A stretch of 57,934 nt of DNA from Marinobacterium profundum. Lineage in GTDB: Bacteria; Pseudomonadota; Gammaproteobacteria; Pseudomonadales; Balneatricaceae. Every line of letters begins with the position of its first letter. The first letter of the stretch is position 1. Where the stretch lies: positions 1-57,934 of the forward strand of contig NZ_BCNS01000138.1 of assembly GCF_001528745.1 (NCBI RefSeq). Direction: 5' to 3'. Positions 30,380-41,220 of the stretch are shown here, piece after piece. Position numbers and translations under genes: made by a program. The notes below the pieces were generated by a model. The model had not been told where the DNA came from. It saw only the letters and a program-made list of their open reading frames with translations, and ran no database searches.

Positions 30380-30715
30380 ATGAACGAACAGATCAGCGTC
30401 GACCAGGTAATTGATAAACTCCCCTCCCGTTTTTGTGCCGACCAGGCGAAGGATCTGAACTGCTCTTTCCAGTTCATTATCGATGACGAAAATGCCTTTT
30501 ATATCGCTATTCAGGACCAGCAGTGCCAGGTAGTACGCCAGCACCACGCCGACCCCGACATCACTATTTATGTCGGCAGTGACGCCTTTATCCGGGTAGT
30601 CACCGGGGAGCAGGATGGCATGAGCGCCTTTCTGAAAGGTCAGCTACGCGCTGAAGGCAACATCATGCTGGCCACGCGCCTGGGCAAACTTTTTTCCCGC
30701 CAGCGCCAGAGCTGA
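30380..30715 (+). CDS. SCP2 sterol-binding-domain protein
   Basis: The 111-residue protein is a lone SCP2-like lipid-binding domain (FQFIIDDENAFYIAI, DITIYVGSDAFIRVVTGEQDGMSAFLKGQLRAEGN). Single-domain bacterial members probably bind fatty-acyl or isoprenoid lipids; UbiJ-like proteins share the fold. The substrate is not visible. I start it at MNEQISVDQ (30380); the frame is open to 30317. It converges with nudC, 18 bases away. Confidence 0.85.
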   Translation: MNEQISVDQVIDKLPSRFCADQAKDLNCSFQFIIDDENAFYIAIQDQQCQVVRQHHADPDITIYVGSDAFIRVVTGEQDGMSAFLKGQLRAEGNIMLATRLGKLFSRQRQS

Positions 30716-30733
30716 TACGCAGGACGCAGAGCC

Positions 30734-31519
30734 TCAGCCCAGCTCGCCGCGGCGGTAACTTTCGATCAGCTGGCGCGAGATGGAAAAAGACGGCGGCAGG
30801 TCCGGCAGATTGTCACGACTGAACCAGTGGGCCTCCAGTATCTCCACGCCATCGGGCATCAGCTCTCCCGCCTTGTAATCGGCAAAGAAACCCAGCATAA
30901 GCGCATGGGGAAAAGGCCAGGACTGGCTCTTGAAGTAACGCACGTTCTGGACCTCGATACTGACCTCCTCCTGAATTTCCCGCGCCACTGCGGCCTCTGC
31001 GGTCTCACCGGCCTCAATAAAGCCCGCCAGGGTACTGAAGCGCCCCACTGCGTAATGGGGTGCCCGGGCCAGCAGACACTGATCCCCGCGCACCACCAGC
31101 ACGATAATGCACGGCGAGATGCGCGGGTACTGGCTCAGGCCGCAGGGCTCGCAGGTCTTGGCCAGGTCCTGGGCGTGATGGATGAGTGCAGCGCCACATC
31201 GGCCACAAAAACGATGTTGTTCATGCCAGGTAGCCAGCTGAGCGGCCCGCGCGAGCCAGGCATATTCCGTCTCGTTGCGTGCCTGGGCCAGCGCATCGCG
31301 CAACGCCATGGCGGGCTGTCGCAGCGCAGGTTCGCTGTCAGCGTGCAGCACCAGCAACCGACCATCCACCGCATCAGGCCCTAACGGATACTCTGCTTCT
31401 ATCACCTCTGATGGCAGCGTTTCCAGTTCTGCCGACATGTCCAGCGACCCACCGGTGCGGCTTTGCAGCAAGCGCCCACCGGCTGCCAGCAGTATCGGCT
31501 GACAATCATCCTGTCTCAT
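30734..31519 (-). CDS. nudC: NADH pyrophosphatase / RNA deNADding enzyme NudC
   Basis: NudC splits NADH into NMNH and AMP and removes NAD caps from RNA. The 261-residue protein has the zinc site C105-x2-C108 ... C123-x2-C126, then a Nudix box from G166 (GFIEAGETAEAAVAREIQEEV) and the NudC marker SQSWPFPHALMLGF. The usual Gly after the EE pair of the box is replaced (EEVSI), a mild deviation. The length matches E. coli (257). Confidence 0.95.
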   Translation of the reverse strand: MRQDDCQPILLAAGGRLLQSRTGGSLDMSAELETLPSEVIEAEYPLGPDAVDGRLLVLHADSEPALRQPAMALRDALAQARNETEYAWLARAAQLATWHEQHRFCGRCGAALIHHAQDLAKTCEPCGLSQYPRISPCIIVLVVRGDQCLLARAPHYAVGRFSTLAGFIEAGETAEAAVAREIQEEVSIEVQNVRYFKSQSWPFPHALMLGFFADYKAGELMPDGVEILEAHWFSRDNLPDLPPSFSISRQLIESYRRGELG

Positions 31520-31829
31520 CTATTCGCCTCTTCTGCGATACACATAAAGTTTGGTTTATCTTAACAATAAACAAACATGATAATGACTTATAGGTTAACG
31601 CCAACAGTCCCGAAACCGGTGACCGCAGGGCGGTCGTCAGACCAGACAAGCCGCCATTGGTACCGCCATTTTATAGCTTATGGCTATTCTTATTTTTTGT
31701 TGCCGCTGCTAGGCTAGCCGCGCTTTGTCATAAAGGGTCATGATTCAAGGCTGCGCAGCCATAGCTGAGCGTGGCTTGAGTCGTGACACCGTAAACATAA
31801 CAGACTCTGCTGGCATAGGAATAACAGCC
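31520..31829 (+). other. Leader region between nudC and nhaB
   Basis: These 310 bases contain no supported gene. They hold divergent promoters and the nhaB leader. The part from about 31610 to 31760 has several short complementary segments, including GCCGCTGCTAGGCTAGCCGC near 31702-31721. An ion-responsive leader is conceivable for an antiporter gene, but I cannot match a known riboswitch. An in-frame ATG at 31740 precedes the chosen nhaB start. Confidence 0.45.
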
Positions 31830-33332
31830 ATGACGAACACTTTACCCCAGGCGTTAATACGCAATTTTCTGGGCAACTCACCCGTCTGGTACAAGCAGGC
31901 GATTATTGGCTTCCTTATCCTGAACCCCATTCTATTTCAGGTTGCAGGCCCAGTGGTTACCGGCTGGCTGCTGATCTTTGAATTTATCTTCACCCTGGCG
32001 CTGGCACTCAAATGCTACCCGCTGCAACCCGGCGGACTTCTGGCCATTGAGGCCATTATCATTGGCCTGGCCAGCCCCGAGTCGGTCGCCCACGAGGTTG
32101 AATCCAACCTTGAAGTCATACTGCTGCTGATGTTCATGGTGGCGGGCATCTACTTCATGAAAAGCATGCTGCTGTGGCTGTTCACCAAGATACTGCTCAA
32201 GGTGCACTCCAAGGTCATGCTGTCGCTGCTATTTTCCCTGTCTTCCGCCCTGCTGTCGGCATTTCTCGATGCTCTTACTGTCACCGCAGTACTGATCAGC
32301 GTGGGCGTGGGTTTCTATGCGGTTTACCACAAGGTGGCCTCGGGCAAGTCGACCCAGCATGACCACGACCACTCTGACGACGATGACGTCGGCGATACTC
32401 ATCGCAGCGAACTGGAACAGTTCCGCGCCTTCCTGCGCAGCCTGCTGATGCACGGTGCTGTCGGCACGGCGCTCGGCGGCGTCTGCACCCTGGTGGGTGA
32501 ACCGCAGAACCTGCTGATCGCCCAGAAAGCCGGCTGGGATTTCGTCGAATTTTTCGTCATTATGGCGCCCATCACCATGCCGGTACTGGTTGCAGGCCTG
32601 CTGACCTGTGTCCTGCTGGAGAAAGCCAAGCTGTTCGGTTACGGCGAACAGATTCCGCTGAACGTGCGTCAGATTCTGGAAGAGTTCAACCGCGAGGAGA
32701 ACCGCAAGCGCACCAAGCGCGATGTCGCCATGCTGGGTGTTCAGGTCGTGGTATCTGTATTTCTGGTGCTGGCGCTGGCATTTCACCTGGCAGAGGTAGG
32801 CCTTATCGGCCTGTGCGTCATCATTCTGCTCACGGCCTTTAATGGCATTGTTGAAGAACACCAGATCGGCAAGGCATTTGAAGAAGCGCTGCCCTTCACT
32901 GCACTGCTGGTGGTTTTTTTCTCCATCGTTTCGGTGATCCACGAACAGCACCTGTTCCAGCCGATCATTCACGCCGTACTGGAAATGAGTCCCAGCGTGC
33001 AGCCCGCCGTGTTCTTTGTCGCCAATGGCCTGCTTTCAGCCATCAGCGACAACGTTTTTGTCGCTACCGTGTATATCAACGAAGTGGTGGAGGCGCTAAA
33101 CAATGGCGACATCACCCGCGAGCATTTCGACAAACTTGCTGTGGCCATCAATACTGGCACCAACATTCCCAGTGTGGCGACGCCCAACGGTCAGGCGGCA
33201 TTTCTGTTCCTGCTGACCTCGGCGCTGGCACCGCTGATCCGCCTGTCCTACGGACGCATGGTGATCATGGCTTTGCCCTACACCATAGTAATGAGTCTGG
33301 TCGGCTTTGCCGCCGTAAGTTTCACACTCTGA
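31830..33332 (+). CDS. nhaB: Na+/H+ antiporter NhaB
   Basis: NhaB exports Na+ in exchange for protons and supports growth in salt and at high pH. The 500-residue protein begins [22 protein letters not shown], the NhaB hallmark, and has about twelve helices. A cytoplasmic loop at residues 175-191 is rich in His and Asp ([13 protein letters not shown]). I prefer the ATG at 31830, after TAGGA at 31816-31820, to the one at 31740; the start then agrees with E. coli NhaB (513 residues). Confidence 0.94.
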   Translation: MTNTLPQALIRNFLGNSPVWYKQAIIGFLILNPILFQVAGPVVTGWLLIFEFIFTLALALKCYPLQPGGLLAIEAIIIGLASPESVAHEVESNLEVILLLMFMVAGIYFMKSMLLWLFTKILLKVHSKVMLSLLFSLSSALLSAFLDALTVTAVLISVGVGFYAVYHKVASGKSTQHDHDHSDDDDVGDTHRSELEQFRAFLRSLLMHGAVGTALGGVCTLVGEPQNLLIAQKAGWDFVEFFVIMAPITMPVLVAGLLTCVLLEKAKLFGYGEQIPLNVRQILEEFNREENRKRTKRDVAMLGVQVVVSVFLVLALAFHLAEVGLIGLCVIILLTAFNGIVEEHQIGKAFEEALPFTALLVVFFSIVSVIHEQHLFQPIIHAVLEMSPSVQPAVFFVANGLLSAISDNVFVATVYINEVVEALNNGDITREHFDKLAVAINTGTNIPSVATPNGQAAFLFLLTSALAPLIRLSYGRMVIMALPYTIVMSLVGFAAVSFTL

Positions 33333-33368
33333 GAACGAGCAGCCTGCCACTCTTTCGCAGGGCACAAA

Positions 33369-33405
33369 AAAACACCCCCGCAACGGGCCGTTGCGGGGGT
33401 GTTTT
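33369..33405. terminator. Bidirectional terminator nhaB/dnaQ
   Basis: Two 18-base complementary arms (AAAACACCCCCGCAACGG and its complement) are separated by one base. A runs precede and T runs follow the stem. It lies between convergent nhaB and dnaQ. Confidence 0.9.
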
Positions 33406-33456
33406 GTTATGGGCGTGCACCAGTGCACGTAAATAACCGTACCCAGCTTACCGGGT

Positions 33457-34176
33457 CTAAGGCTCGGACGGCTCCTGCGATTCCCACAGGCAGGGCTCGC
33501 CGGCTTTCTTGCTCAACAAGGCGACAAAGGCCCGGTGCGCTTCGAGCTCTTCATCGCTGGCACGCAGCACCTGCAACTTATAGCGCCCTTCTTCCACGCG
33601 CCTAATATCCCGCTCCGCGCCACCGCCATCGGAGCCATCATCGCCGGTATCCAGCTTGAGCTGACCACCAGTTAACCCCAGATAAACATCGGCCAGAATC
33701 TCGGAGTCGAGCAGAGCGCCGTGCAGCTCACGGTGTGAATTGTCGATGCCGTAGCGTTTGCACAGGGCATCCAGATTATTCTTCTGCCCTGGATGCTTCT
33801 GACGCGCCAGCAGCAGGGAGTCGATTACGCCACAGATATCACCAATCCGCTCGGGATGGCGAATACGCTCAAGCTCGGCATTGAGAAAGCCAATATCGAA
33901 GGCCGCGTTGTGAATGATCAACTCAGCGCCACGGATAAACTCCAGAAACTCAGCCACCACCGCAGAGAACTTCGGCTTGTCGGCCAGAAAATCATTGGTG
34001 ATGCCGTGAATCTCGATGGCTTCCTGATCGATGGCATGATCGGGCTTGATATAGACGTGATAGGTGCGCCCGGTAAGCTTGCGACCCACCATCTCGACAC
34101 AGCCGATCTCGATAACATTGTGACCTTCCGCCGGCTCAAGACCGGTGGTTTCGGTATCCAGTACGATTTGACGCAT
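33457..34176 (-). CDS. dnaQ: DNA polymerase III epsilon subunit (proofreading)
   Basis: DnaQ is the 3'-5' proofreading exonuclease of the replicase. The 239-residue protein has DEDDh motifs: DTETTG (D7, E9), IHNAAFD, and HGALLDSEILADVYL with the catalytic His and Asp. The C-terminal tail that binds the alpha subunit follows a Gly/Asp-rich linker (TGDDGSDGGGAE). It lies 9 bases after rnhA, in the same orientation, as in several gammaproteobacteria. Confidence 0.96.
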   Translation of the reverse strand: MRQIVLDTETTGLEPAEGHNVIEIGCVEMVGRKLTGRTYHVYIKPDHAIDQEAIEIHGITNDFLADKPKFSAVVAEFLEFIRGAELIIHNAAFDIGFLNAELERIRHPERIGDICGVIDSLLLARQKHPGQKNNLDALCKRYGIDNSHRELHGALLDSEILADVYLGLTGGQLKLDTGDDGSDGGGAERDIRRVEEGRYKLQVLRASDEELEAHRAFVALLSKKAGEPCLWESQEPSEP

Positions 34177-34185
34177 TTACAGACC

Positions 34186-34632
34186 CTAACCCTTTATTTG
34201 CTCAACGCCCTTGTTGGCCAGTTCATCGGCCAGTTCGTTTTCCGGGTGCCCGCTGTGTCCCTTTACCCAGTGCCACTTGACTTCATGACGGGCCACCTCG
34301 GTATCCAGGCGCTGCCACAGGTCGGCATTCTTCACCGGCTGGCGGGCGGCGGTTTTCCAGCCATTGCGCTTCCAGTTGCGCATCCACTCGGTAATACCCT
34401 TGCGCACATACTGGGAGTCCGTGGTCAGATCCACAACGCAGGGCTTGGTCAGCGCCGCCAGGGCCTCAATCGCCGCCATCAGCTCCATACGGTTATTGGT
34501 GGTATTTTTCTCGCCGCCAAACAGCTGTTTTTCCACATCGCCATAACGCAACAGGGCACCCCAGCCCCCCGGGCCCGGATTACCCTTGCAGGCACCATCG
34601 GTGTAAATCTTAACGGAATTCTCGGTTTTCAC
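34186..34632 (-). CDS. rnhA: Ribonuclease HI
   Basis: RNase HI degrades RNA in RNA-DNA hybrids, removing primers and R-loops. The 148-residue protein has the catalytic acids D12 ([15 protein letters not shown]), E50 (NNRMELMAA), D72 (TDSQYV) and D136 (ELADELAN), and the basic handle region ([17 protein letters not shown]). Its start overlaps the methyltransferase gene by 23 bases. Confidence 0.97.
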   Translation of the reverse strand: MKTENSVKIYTDGACKGNPGPGGWGALLRYGDVEKQLFGGEKNTTNNRMELMAAIEALAALTKPCVVDLTTDSQYVRKGITEWMRNWKRNGWKTAARQPVKNADLWQRLDTEVARHEVKWHWVKGHSGHPENELADELANKGVEQIKG

Positions 34633-35395
34633 GGCAATGCTTTCCTCGCGCAGACGGCTCAGGTATCGGCAGACTAATCAGTTTTCGGCGGCGCCACTCC
34701 GGCTGTATGGGAGTCATGCCAACCACATCCTTGCGCGCCACCAGCAGCGAAAAAGCGCCGTGATAGCTGCGGCCGGGCTTGGCATAACGCTCCAGCGCAG
34801 AGAATCGCTGGCGCCATTTACCCGTCGCCATGGGCGGCAGGAAAAAATCGGTTATCAGCTTCACTTCCACCAGCTCCACCAGACTCAGCCAGTCACTCAT
34901 GCGCCAGTGGCTGATAAAATGGCCGCACCAGGGCACCTCGGTGCGCTTGCGACACAGACGGCTATAGAGTCCCCACAGGCTAAGCGGATTAAACCCCAGC
35001 ACCAGCAGATGACCACCCGGGCGCAGCACGCGCGCGGCTTCACGCAGCACCTGATGCGGGCTCTGGGCAAAATCCAGTGCATGGTGCAGCACAACCACAT
35101 CCAGACTGTTGCGCTCCAGCGGCAATTCCTCGTTGGCCGCAATCACACTGTTCTGTCCCAGCCCCAGCTCCAGTGCCGGTGCAACGATGAACTTGTGTGA
35201 CACAGGACTGCTGTCATACAGACAGATCTGGCTGTCAATACCCAGCTGCAGCAGGTGGTAGCCAAACAGGGTGGGTAAAAGCCGCTCTATCTGCGCCCGC
35301 TCGGCCGCGAGTAACTCCTGTCCAAGCTCAGTCTGAAACCAGCTGCGCAGTGCCGGAATCAGTTTGTGCAATGGGGGCTGCTGACGAAATCTCAT
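34610..35395 (-). CDS. Class I SAM-dependent methyltransferase
   Basis: The 261-residue protein has a type-11 methyltransferase fold: a SAM-binding region near YHLLQLGID, an acidic strand end, [48 protein letters not shown]. The substrate is unknown. A methyltransferase in this slot between gloB and rnhA is conserved in Pseudomonas. I start at MRFRQQPP (35395), since the frame upstream to 35494 would reach into the gloB promoter. Confidence 0.85.
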   Translation of the reverse strand: MRFRQQPPLHKLIPALRSWFQTELGQELLAAERAQIERLLPTLFGYHLLQLGIDSQICLYDSSPVSHKFIVAPALELGLGQNSVIAANEELPLERNSLDVVVLHHALDFAQSPHQVLREAARVLRPGGHLLVLGFNPLSLWGLYSRLCRKRTEVPWCGHFISHWRMSDWLSLVELVEVKLITDFFLPPMATGKWRQRFSALERYAKPGRSYHGAFSLLVARKDVVGMTPIQPEWRRRKLISLPIPEPSARGKHCRENREFR

Positions 35396-35508
35396 CAAAT
35401 GAAACCGGTGTAGCTGACAATGACGGTATGTTAACAGCCCCCACCGATTGAGGTAACCTGTATCGCCAAGACGCACCGCGCCGCAGCTACCCACAGAAGA
35501 GGACTCCC

Positions 35509-36294
35509 ATGTTTCAGGTCACACCGATTCCGGCCTTTAATGACAACTACATCTGGCTGCTGGCCGACGCCCAAAGCAACAACGTAGCGGTAGTGGATCC
35601 AGGTGAAGCTGCCCCTGTGCTGGAATACCTGGAACAGAACAATCTGGTACTGGCAGCGATACTTATTACGCACCACCATCAGGATCATACCGGCGGTGTC
35701 GCCGACCTGCTGCAGACCTTTGAAGTGCCTGTGTACGGCCCGCGCCCGAGCCCGTTCGGCGGCATCGACCATCCACTGCAGGATGCAGACCGTCTTGAGC
35801 TCTTTGGCCAGACCCTGCAGATACGGGAAATACCCGCCCACACTCTGGACCATATCAGTTATTACTGTGCGTCCGGCACAGACGACGAAACGCCACAGCT
35901 GTTCTGTGGTGACACCCTGTTTCTGGCCGGTTGCGGCCGTCTGTTTGAAGGCAACGCCCACCAGCTGCAGCAGGCCATGAATTACTTCGCCTGCCTGCCC
36001 GATACCACCGAGGTGTACTGCACCCACGAGTACTCCCTCGCCAATCTGGCCTTCGCCGCCGCTGTTGAACCTGACAACGCCCATATTCAGGCCGCCATCA
36101 ACGCCTGCAAGGCACTGCGCGCCAATGCCGAACCTACACTGCCAAGCCATATTGGCACCGAAAAAAATATCAATCCCTTTATGCGCACCCACACCGAGTC
36201 CGTCAGGGCCAGCGCCAGCCGGCATGCAGGTTCCAGGCTTGATACCCCGGTCGATATCATGGCCGCCATCCGCCAGTGGAAAAACCAATATTGA
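35509..36294 (+). CDS. gloB: Hydroxyacylglutathione hydrolase (glyoxalase II)
   Basis: GloB hydrolyses S-lactoylglutathione to lactate and glutathione, the second step of methylglyoxal detoxification. The 261-residue metallo-beta-lactamase-fold enzyme has the metal motif THHHQDHTGG (H55-H60), and further ligands in HTLDHISYY, FCGDTLFLAGCGR and CTHEYSLANL. The start MFQVTPIPAFNDNYIW is typical. It is divergent from the methyltransferase gene and followed by mltD. Confidence 0.96.
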   Translation: MFQVTPIPAFNDNYIWLLADAQSNNVAVVDPGEAAPVLEYLEQNNLVLAAILITHHHQDHTGGVADLLQTFEVPVYGPRPSPFGGIDHPLQDADRLELFGQTLQIREIPAHTLDHISYYCASGTDDETPQLFCGDTLFLAGCGRLFEGNAHQLQQAMNYFACLPDTTEVYCTHEYSLANLAFAAAVEPDNAHIQAAINACKALRANAEPTLPSHIGTEKNINPFMRTHTESVRASASRHAGSRLDTPVDIMAAIRQWKNQY

Positions 36295-36363
36295 TCAAAG
36301 GTTGACCAGTTCCGCGTGCACCCATAAAATGCTGCAACTTTTTTACAAAACAGATTTTGGCCC

Positions 36364-37983
36364 ATGACCTTTACACGCAACTGGATTTCCATCACAGCTG
36401 CAGGACTTCTGCTGTCCGGCTGTAGTAGCGCCCTGACACAGAATTCCGACAGCAGCCCTGATGCACTCGGGTTGTCCAACAGCAAGGCCGGCTCCCACGC
36501 CAGCCCCTGGGACAACCGAGCGACCGGCAGTCGTGACAGCATCGGCCGCACCAAAGCCCGTAGCAATATCCCCGCTGACACGACAGCCCCCCCTGAAGAC
36601 CTGTGGCAACTGAGCCGCGACCACTTTCAGATTAACCTTGAAGCCGACAATCCCCGCGTCGCGTCTCAGATCAAGTACTACAGCAAGCACCAGGACTACC
36701 TGGATCGTGTTACCGACCGCGCCGAACGCTACTACCACTACATACTGCAGCAAATTATTGAACGCGGCCTGCCCGCCGAACTCGCCCTGCTGCCGGTAGT
36801 TGAAAGCGCCTACGACCCCTTCGCCTACTCCTCCAGCCGCGCCGCCGGCCCCTGGCAGTTCATCCCCGGCACCGCCAAGCACTTTGGCCTGCGCAAGACC
36901 TGGTGGTACGACGGTCGACGCGACATAGTCGCCTCCACCGACGCCGCCCTGACCTACCTCGAACAGCTCAACAAGCGTTTTGATGGTGACTGGCTGCTGG
37001 CCCTTGCCGCCTATAATGCAGGCGGCGGCACCGTCTCCAAGGCCATCCGCAAGAACACCAAGAAAGGCCTGCCGACGGATTTCTGGTCCCTCGACCTGCC
37101 CAGTGAAACCGAAGCCTATGTACCCAAGCTGCTGGCCATCGCCAGCCTGGTGGACACGCCTGACAGCTACGGCGTCAGCCTGAGACCACTGGCCGTCGAG
37201 CCCTACTTCGCCATTATCGAAACAGAGGGCCAGCTCGACCTGGCCCAGGCAGCCAAGCTCGCAGATACCAGCACCGAGGAAATGGCACTGCTTAATCCTG
37301 GCTTTAACCGCTGGGCAACCGACCCCGAAGGCCCGCACCGTCTGTTGATTCCGGTCGATAGTGCCGAGGATTTTCGCAACAACCTGGCCGGTCTGCCAGC
37401 GGATCAGCGGGTACGCTGGAACCGCTACCGCATCAAGCGTGGCGACTCCCTGTCGGCCATAGCCGCGCGCTTTAACGTCAGCACTTCGGCGATCCGCAGC
37501 GCCAACAAAATGAAGAGCAACCGCATTACTGCAGGTAAAACCCTGCGGATACCGGGTCCCGGCAATGCCCGCGCCGCCCTGGTTGCCAGCAATGACCCCA
37601 GCGAATCCGCCCAGGAGGCACGCACAAAGCTCAGCTACAAGGTCCGTTCCGGCGACAGCTTCTGGAAAATCGCCCGCAGCCACAAGGTTTCCGTCGGCGA
37701 TCTGGCGAGCTGGAATCAGATGACACCGCGCAGCGCACTCAGGGTCGGCAAGGAACTGGTGATCTGGCGTGACAACAACAGGGGCAACACCCTGGCCAGC
37801 AGTGGCAGGGAAAACCTGCGCAAGGTGGGCTACAGCGTGCGCAGCGGCGACTCTCTGTCGGGTATCGCCAGCCGCTTCAGTGTTAGCGTCGCGGACCTTA
37901 CACGCTGGAACAAACTGAATCAGCGCAGTTACCTGCAACCGGGCCAGCAACTGACCCTGTTCGTCAATGGAGCCGACAGCTGA
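36364..37983 (+). CDS. mltD: Membrane-bound lytic transglycosylase MltD
   Basis: MltD cleaves peptidoglycan glycan strands to 1,6-anhydro products. The 539-residue lipoprotein has lipobox LLSGC (C20), an SLT domain with VVESAYDPFAYSSSRAAGPW (catalytic Glu), and three C-terminal LysM repeats beginning YRIKRGDSLSAIA, YKVRSGDSFWKIA and YSVRSGDSLSGIA. The gloB-mltD order is common. Its products feed the NagZ recycling route encoded elsewhere in the window. Confidence 0.95.
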   Translation: MTFTRNWISITAAGLLLSGCSSALTQNSDSSPDALGLSNSKAGSHASPWDNRATGSRDSIGRTKARSNIPADTTAPPEDLWQLSRDHFQINLEADNPRVASQIKYYSKHQDYLDRVTDRAERYYHYILQQIIERGLPAELALLPVVESAYDPFAYSSSRAAGPWQFIPGTAKHFGLRKTWWYDGRRDIVASTDAALTYLEQLNKRFDGDWLLALAAYNAGGGTVSKAIRKNTKKGLPTDFWSLDLPSETEAYVPKLLAIASLVDTPDSYGVSLRPLAVEPYFAIIETEGQLDLAQAAKLADTSTEEMALLNPGFNRWATDPEGPHRLLIPVDSAEDFRNNLAGLPADQRVRWNRYRIKRGDSLSAIAARFNVSTSAIRSANKMKSNRITAGKTLRIPGPGNARAALVASNDPSESAQEARTKLSYKVRSGDSFWKIARSHKVSVGDLASWNQMTPRSALRVGKELVIWRDNNRGNTLASSGRENLRKVGYSVRSGDSLSGIASRFSVSVADLTRWNKLNQRSYLQPGQQLTLFVNGADS

Positions 37984-38302
37984 TCCCGCGACCCCCTCCC
38001 CAAAAAACAGCACAGCCTTAAACGCGCTCCGGCGCTGCTGCTTTTCTACCAAAAAAGCAGCAGCCCAGGGGCGCTTTGTCATCCAGCCCCAGAGCCCTCT
38101 GTGAGCGCCCTTTGCCTCCTATTCAAAGTTGCAGTGAGCCAAAAACCCGGCAGCAGCTGCTTTATAGCGCCTGTTTCACCCATCGATGGAATAAATCTGC
38201 AATTCCCCTGTCATATAGCGCTACTCTAGGCCCATCCACGGTTCCATAAGCGACAAGTGACTGATATAACAAGTCATATTCTTGCAGAGGTGACGGAGCT
38301 TT
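37984..38302. other. Intergenic region mltD-yejA
   Basis: No gene is visible in these 319 bases. A 12-bp inverted repeat (38034-38045 and 38053-38064, GCTGCTGCTTTT and its complement) with a 7-base loop may be the mltD terminator, although no U tract follows the stem. The rest must hold the yej promoter, which I could not pin down. A candidate ribosome-binding site (GACGGAG) precedes yejA at about 38291-38297. Confidence 0.5.
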
Positions 38303-40132
38303 ATGACCAGTACACATTTGCCCTTGCGACTGCTCGGCGCGGTAATTATCAATGCCTGCCTGTTTGCCAGCAGCTATCTGCTCGCGGACAGCCACCCCAG
38401 CCACGGCATCGCCATGCACGGGGATCTCAAGTATCCTGCCGACTTCAGCCACTATGATTACGTCAACCCGCAAGCCCCCAAGGGCGGCGCCCTGAAACAG
38501 TGGGATATGGGTACCTTTGACAGCTTCAACAGTTTTATCATCAAGGGCAACGTGGCCGCCGGCACCAGCTTGATGTACGACAGCCTGATGGACCAGGCCG
38601 CGGACGAGCCCTTCTCCCAGTACGGACTCCTGGCCGAATCAGTCGTCATGCCAGAAGATCGTCGCTGGGTAACCTTCAAGCTGCGCCAGGCCGCCCGTTT
38701 TAGCGATGGCACGCCCGTGACCGCCGCCGACGTCATTTTCACCTTTGACATATTGCGCAGCAAAGGCAGCCCTTTCTATGGTGCCTACTACGCCGATATA
38801 GACCGCATTGAAGCGCCCGACCCCCAGACCGTCACCTTCCACTTCAAGGGTGAAAACAACCGCGAGCTGCCGCTGATCGTGGGCCAGGCCAGCATTCTGC
38901 CCAAACAGTACTGGCAGGAGCGCGACTTCGACAGCCCCTCCCTCGACATTCCCGTCGGCTCAGGCCCCTACCGCATCGACAGCTTCGAGGCAGGCCGTTC
39001 GGTCACCTATAGCCTGCGGGATGACTACTGGGGCGCAGACTTGCCGGTGCGACGCGGCCACAACAACTTTAGCCAAATGCGCTTTGACTACTACCGCGAC
39101 GCCACCGTTGCACTCGAAGCCTTCAAAGCCGGCGAATATGACTTTCGCCTCGAAACCTCCTCCAAGGAGTGGGCTACCGCCTACACGGGTCCCGCATTCG
39201 ACGATGGCCGCATCCTGAAACAGGAATTGAGCAATGGCAATCCCACCGGCATGCAGGCCTTTATCTTCAACACAAGGCGCGACAAGTTCGCCGACCCCCG
39301 GGTACGTGAAGCCCTCGGCTATGCATTTGATTTCGAGTGGACCAACCGCAATATTTTCTACAACGCCTATACCCGTACCCACAGCTTTTTCTCCAACTCT
39401 GAAATGGCCGCAACCGAACCACCGGGGCCCGAGGAACTGGCACTGCTGGAGCCGCTTCGCGGCCAGGTACCTGCCGAAGTCTTCAGCAAGGTCTACCGCG
39501 CTTCCACCACCGATGGCAGCGGCAATATCCGCGGTGAACTGCGCCAGGGCATGCGCCTGTTACAAAGCGCCGGCTGGGAGTTCAAGGACAACAAGCTGGT
39601 AAACAGCAAAACCGGCGAGCCATTTCGCTTCGAGATCCTGCTGGTTCAGAAAGAATTTGAGCGCGTTATCGCACCCATGATTCGCAACCTTGAGCGCATG
39701 GGCGTGGCGGTGGATATTCGCATTATCGATGTCTCGCAGTACATCAACCGGCTGCGCAGCTTCGACTTCGATATGGTGGTGGGTTCCTTCCCGCAATCCA
39801 GCTCACCCGGCAACGAGCAGCGCGATTTCTGGCATTCGGAGCTGGCCGACATGCCCGGCACTCGCAATTTGGTGGGCATCAAGAACCCCGCCATCGACAG
39901 CCTGGTGGACACCCTGATCGCAGCGCCGGATAGAGCCAGTCTTGTTACCGCCGCCCGCGCCCTGGATCGGGTACTGCAGTGGAATTACTACGTCATACCG
40001 CAGTTCCATATCGCCACCTATCGCATCGCCTACTGGGATCGCTTTGGCATGCCCAAGGTACGCCCTGCCTACAGCCTTGGCACTGATACCTGGTGGGCAT
40101 TACCGACTGACACTGCGGCGTCCACACACTGA
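38303..40132 (+). CDS. yejA: Peptide ABC transporter substrate-binding protein YejA
   Basis: The 609-residue periplasmic protein has a signal peptide (about 8-28) and a family-5 solute-binding domain ([54 protein letters not shown]). It matches YejA. YejABEF imports oligopeptides, including microcin C in E. coli and wall-derived or host peptides in others. It is first in yejABEF and overlaps yejB by one base (TGATG). Confidence 0.92.
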   Translation: MTSTHLPLRLLGAVIINACLFASSYLLADSHPSHGIAMHGDLKYPADFSHYDYVNPQAPKGGALKQWDMGTFDSFNSFIIKGNVAAGTSLMYDSLMDQAADEPFSQYGLLAESVVMPEDRRWVTFKLRQAARFSDGTPVTAADVIFTFDILRSKGSPFYGAYYADIDRIEAPDPQTVTFHFKGENNRELPLIVGQASILPKQYWQERDFDSPSLDIPVGSGPYRIDSFEAGRSVTYSLRDDYWGADLPVRRGHNNFSQMRFDYYRDATVALEAFKAGEYDFRLETSSKEWATAYTGPAFDDGRILKQELSNGNPTGMQAFIFNTRRDKFADPRVREALGYAFDFEWTNRNIFYNAYTRTHSFFSNSEMAATEPPGPEELALLEPLRGQVPAEVFSKVYRASTTDGSGNIRGELRQGMRLLQSAGWEFKDNKLVNSKTGEPFRFEILLVQKEFERVIAPMIRNLERMGVAVDIRIIDVSQYINRLRSFDFDMVVGSFPQSSSPGNEQRDFWHSELADMPGTRNLVGIKNPAIDSLVDTLIAAPDRASLVTAARALDRVLQWNYYVIPQFHIATYRIAYWDRFGMPKVRPAYSLGTDTWWALPTDTAASTH

Positions 40133-41220
40133 TGGCAGCTTATATACTTCGACGCCTGCTGCTGATTATTCCAACGCTGCTGGGCATTCTGACCATCAAC
40201 TTCTTTATTATCCAGGCCGCGCCCGGCGGCCCGGTAGAGCAGACTCTGGCGCAGCTTGAGGGACTCAATGTCGAAGCCACCGGGCGCATTGGCAGTGGCG
40301 TACAGAGCGATATCATTCAGAACAGCAACGGTGACAGCAGCTACCGCGGTGCCCAGGGCATGGATCCAGCCCTGGTAGCCCAGATCGAAAAGCTCTACGG
40401 CTTTGACAAGCCGGTGCATGAGCGTTTTCTGCAAATGCTCAAGAACTACCTGGTGTTCGACTTTGGCCGCAGTTTCTACAGTGACAAACCGGTCACAACC
40501 CTGATCATGGAAAAAATGCCGGTATCCATCTCCCTCGGACTCTGGACGACCCTGCTGACCTACCTGATCTCGGTCCCCCTGGGCATCAAGAAGGCGGTGC
40601 GGGACGGCACCCCCTTCGATGTCTGGAGCAGCAGCGCCATCATCGTCGGCTATGCCATACCCAACTTCCTCTTCGCCATCCTGCTGATCGTGGTCTTCGC
40701 CGGCGGCACCTATTTCAACTGGTTCCCCCTGCGCGGGCTGACCTCGTCGAACTTCGAGGAACTCTCGCTGCTCGGCAAGATAGGCGACTACTTCTGGCAT
40801 ATAGCCCTGCCGGTACTGGCATCGGTGATCAGCAGCTTTGCAACGCTTACCATGCTGACCAAGAACTCCTTTCTGGATGAAATTGGCAAGCAGTACGTAC
40901 TCACGGCCAGAGCCAAGGGCCTGAATGAAAATCAGGTACTCTATGGTCATGTCTTTCGCAACGCCATGCTGCTGATCATCGCCGGCATGCCCGCCGCCCT
41001 GATTGGTATCTTCTTCACCGGCTCCATGCTGATCGAGGTCATATTCTCCCTCGACGGTCTGGGCCTTCTGGGGTACGAAGCCGTCATCAACCGTGACTAT
41101 CCGGTGATCTTCGGCACCCTTTACATCTTTACGCTGATTGGCCTGGTGCTGAAACTGATCAGCGACATCACCTATGTGATCGTGGACCCGCGGATCGATT
41201 TCGAGAGCAGAGAGGGATGA
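40132..41220 (+). CDS. yejB: Peptide ABC transporter permease YejB
   Basis: The 362-residue permease begins [34 protein letters not shown], typical of DppB-type subunits, and has about six helices with the BPD motif around [21 protein letters not shown]. The periplasmic insertion after helix 1 (about 40-80) is characteristic of YejB. It is translationally coupled to yejA and overlaps yejE by 4 bases. Confidence 0.95.
   Translation: MAAYILRRLLLIIPTLLGILTINFFIIQAAPGGPVEQTLAQLEGLNVEATGRIGSGVQSDIIQNSNGDSSYRGAQGMDPALVAQIEKLYGFDKPVHERFLQMLKNYLVFDFGRSFYSDKPVTTLIMEKMPVSISLGLWTTLLTYLISVPLGIKKAVRDGTPFDVWSSSAIIVGYAIPNFLFAILLIVVFAGGTYFNWFPLRGLTSSNFEELSLLGKIGDYFWHIALPVLASVISSFATLTMLTKNSFLDEIGKQYVLTARAKGLNENQVLYGHVFRNAMLLIIAGMPAALIGIFFTGSMLIEVIFSLDGLGLLGYEAVINRDYPVIFGTLYIFTLIGLVLKLISDITYVIVDPRIDFESREG

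Noticed and set aside
35421-35440. GTATGTTAAC as a possible half of a dif site
   Set aside because: Only a short match to the XerD arm; no XerC arm with the proper 6-base spacer.
36343-38082. 579-codon minus-strand frame opposite mltD
   Set aside because: Shadow of MltD. The Gly/Ala/Val/Gln-rich composition is typical of antisense frames here.
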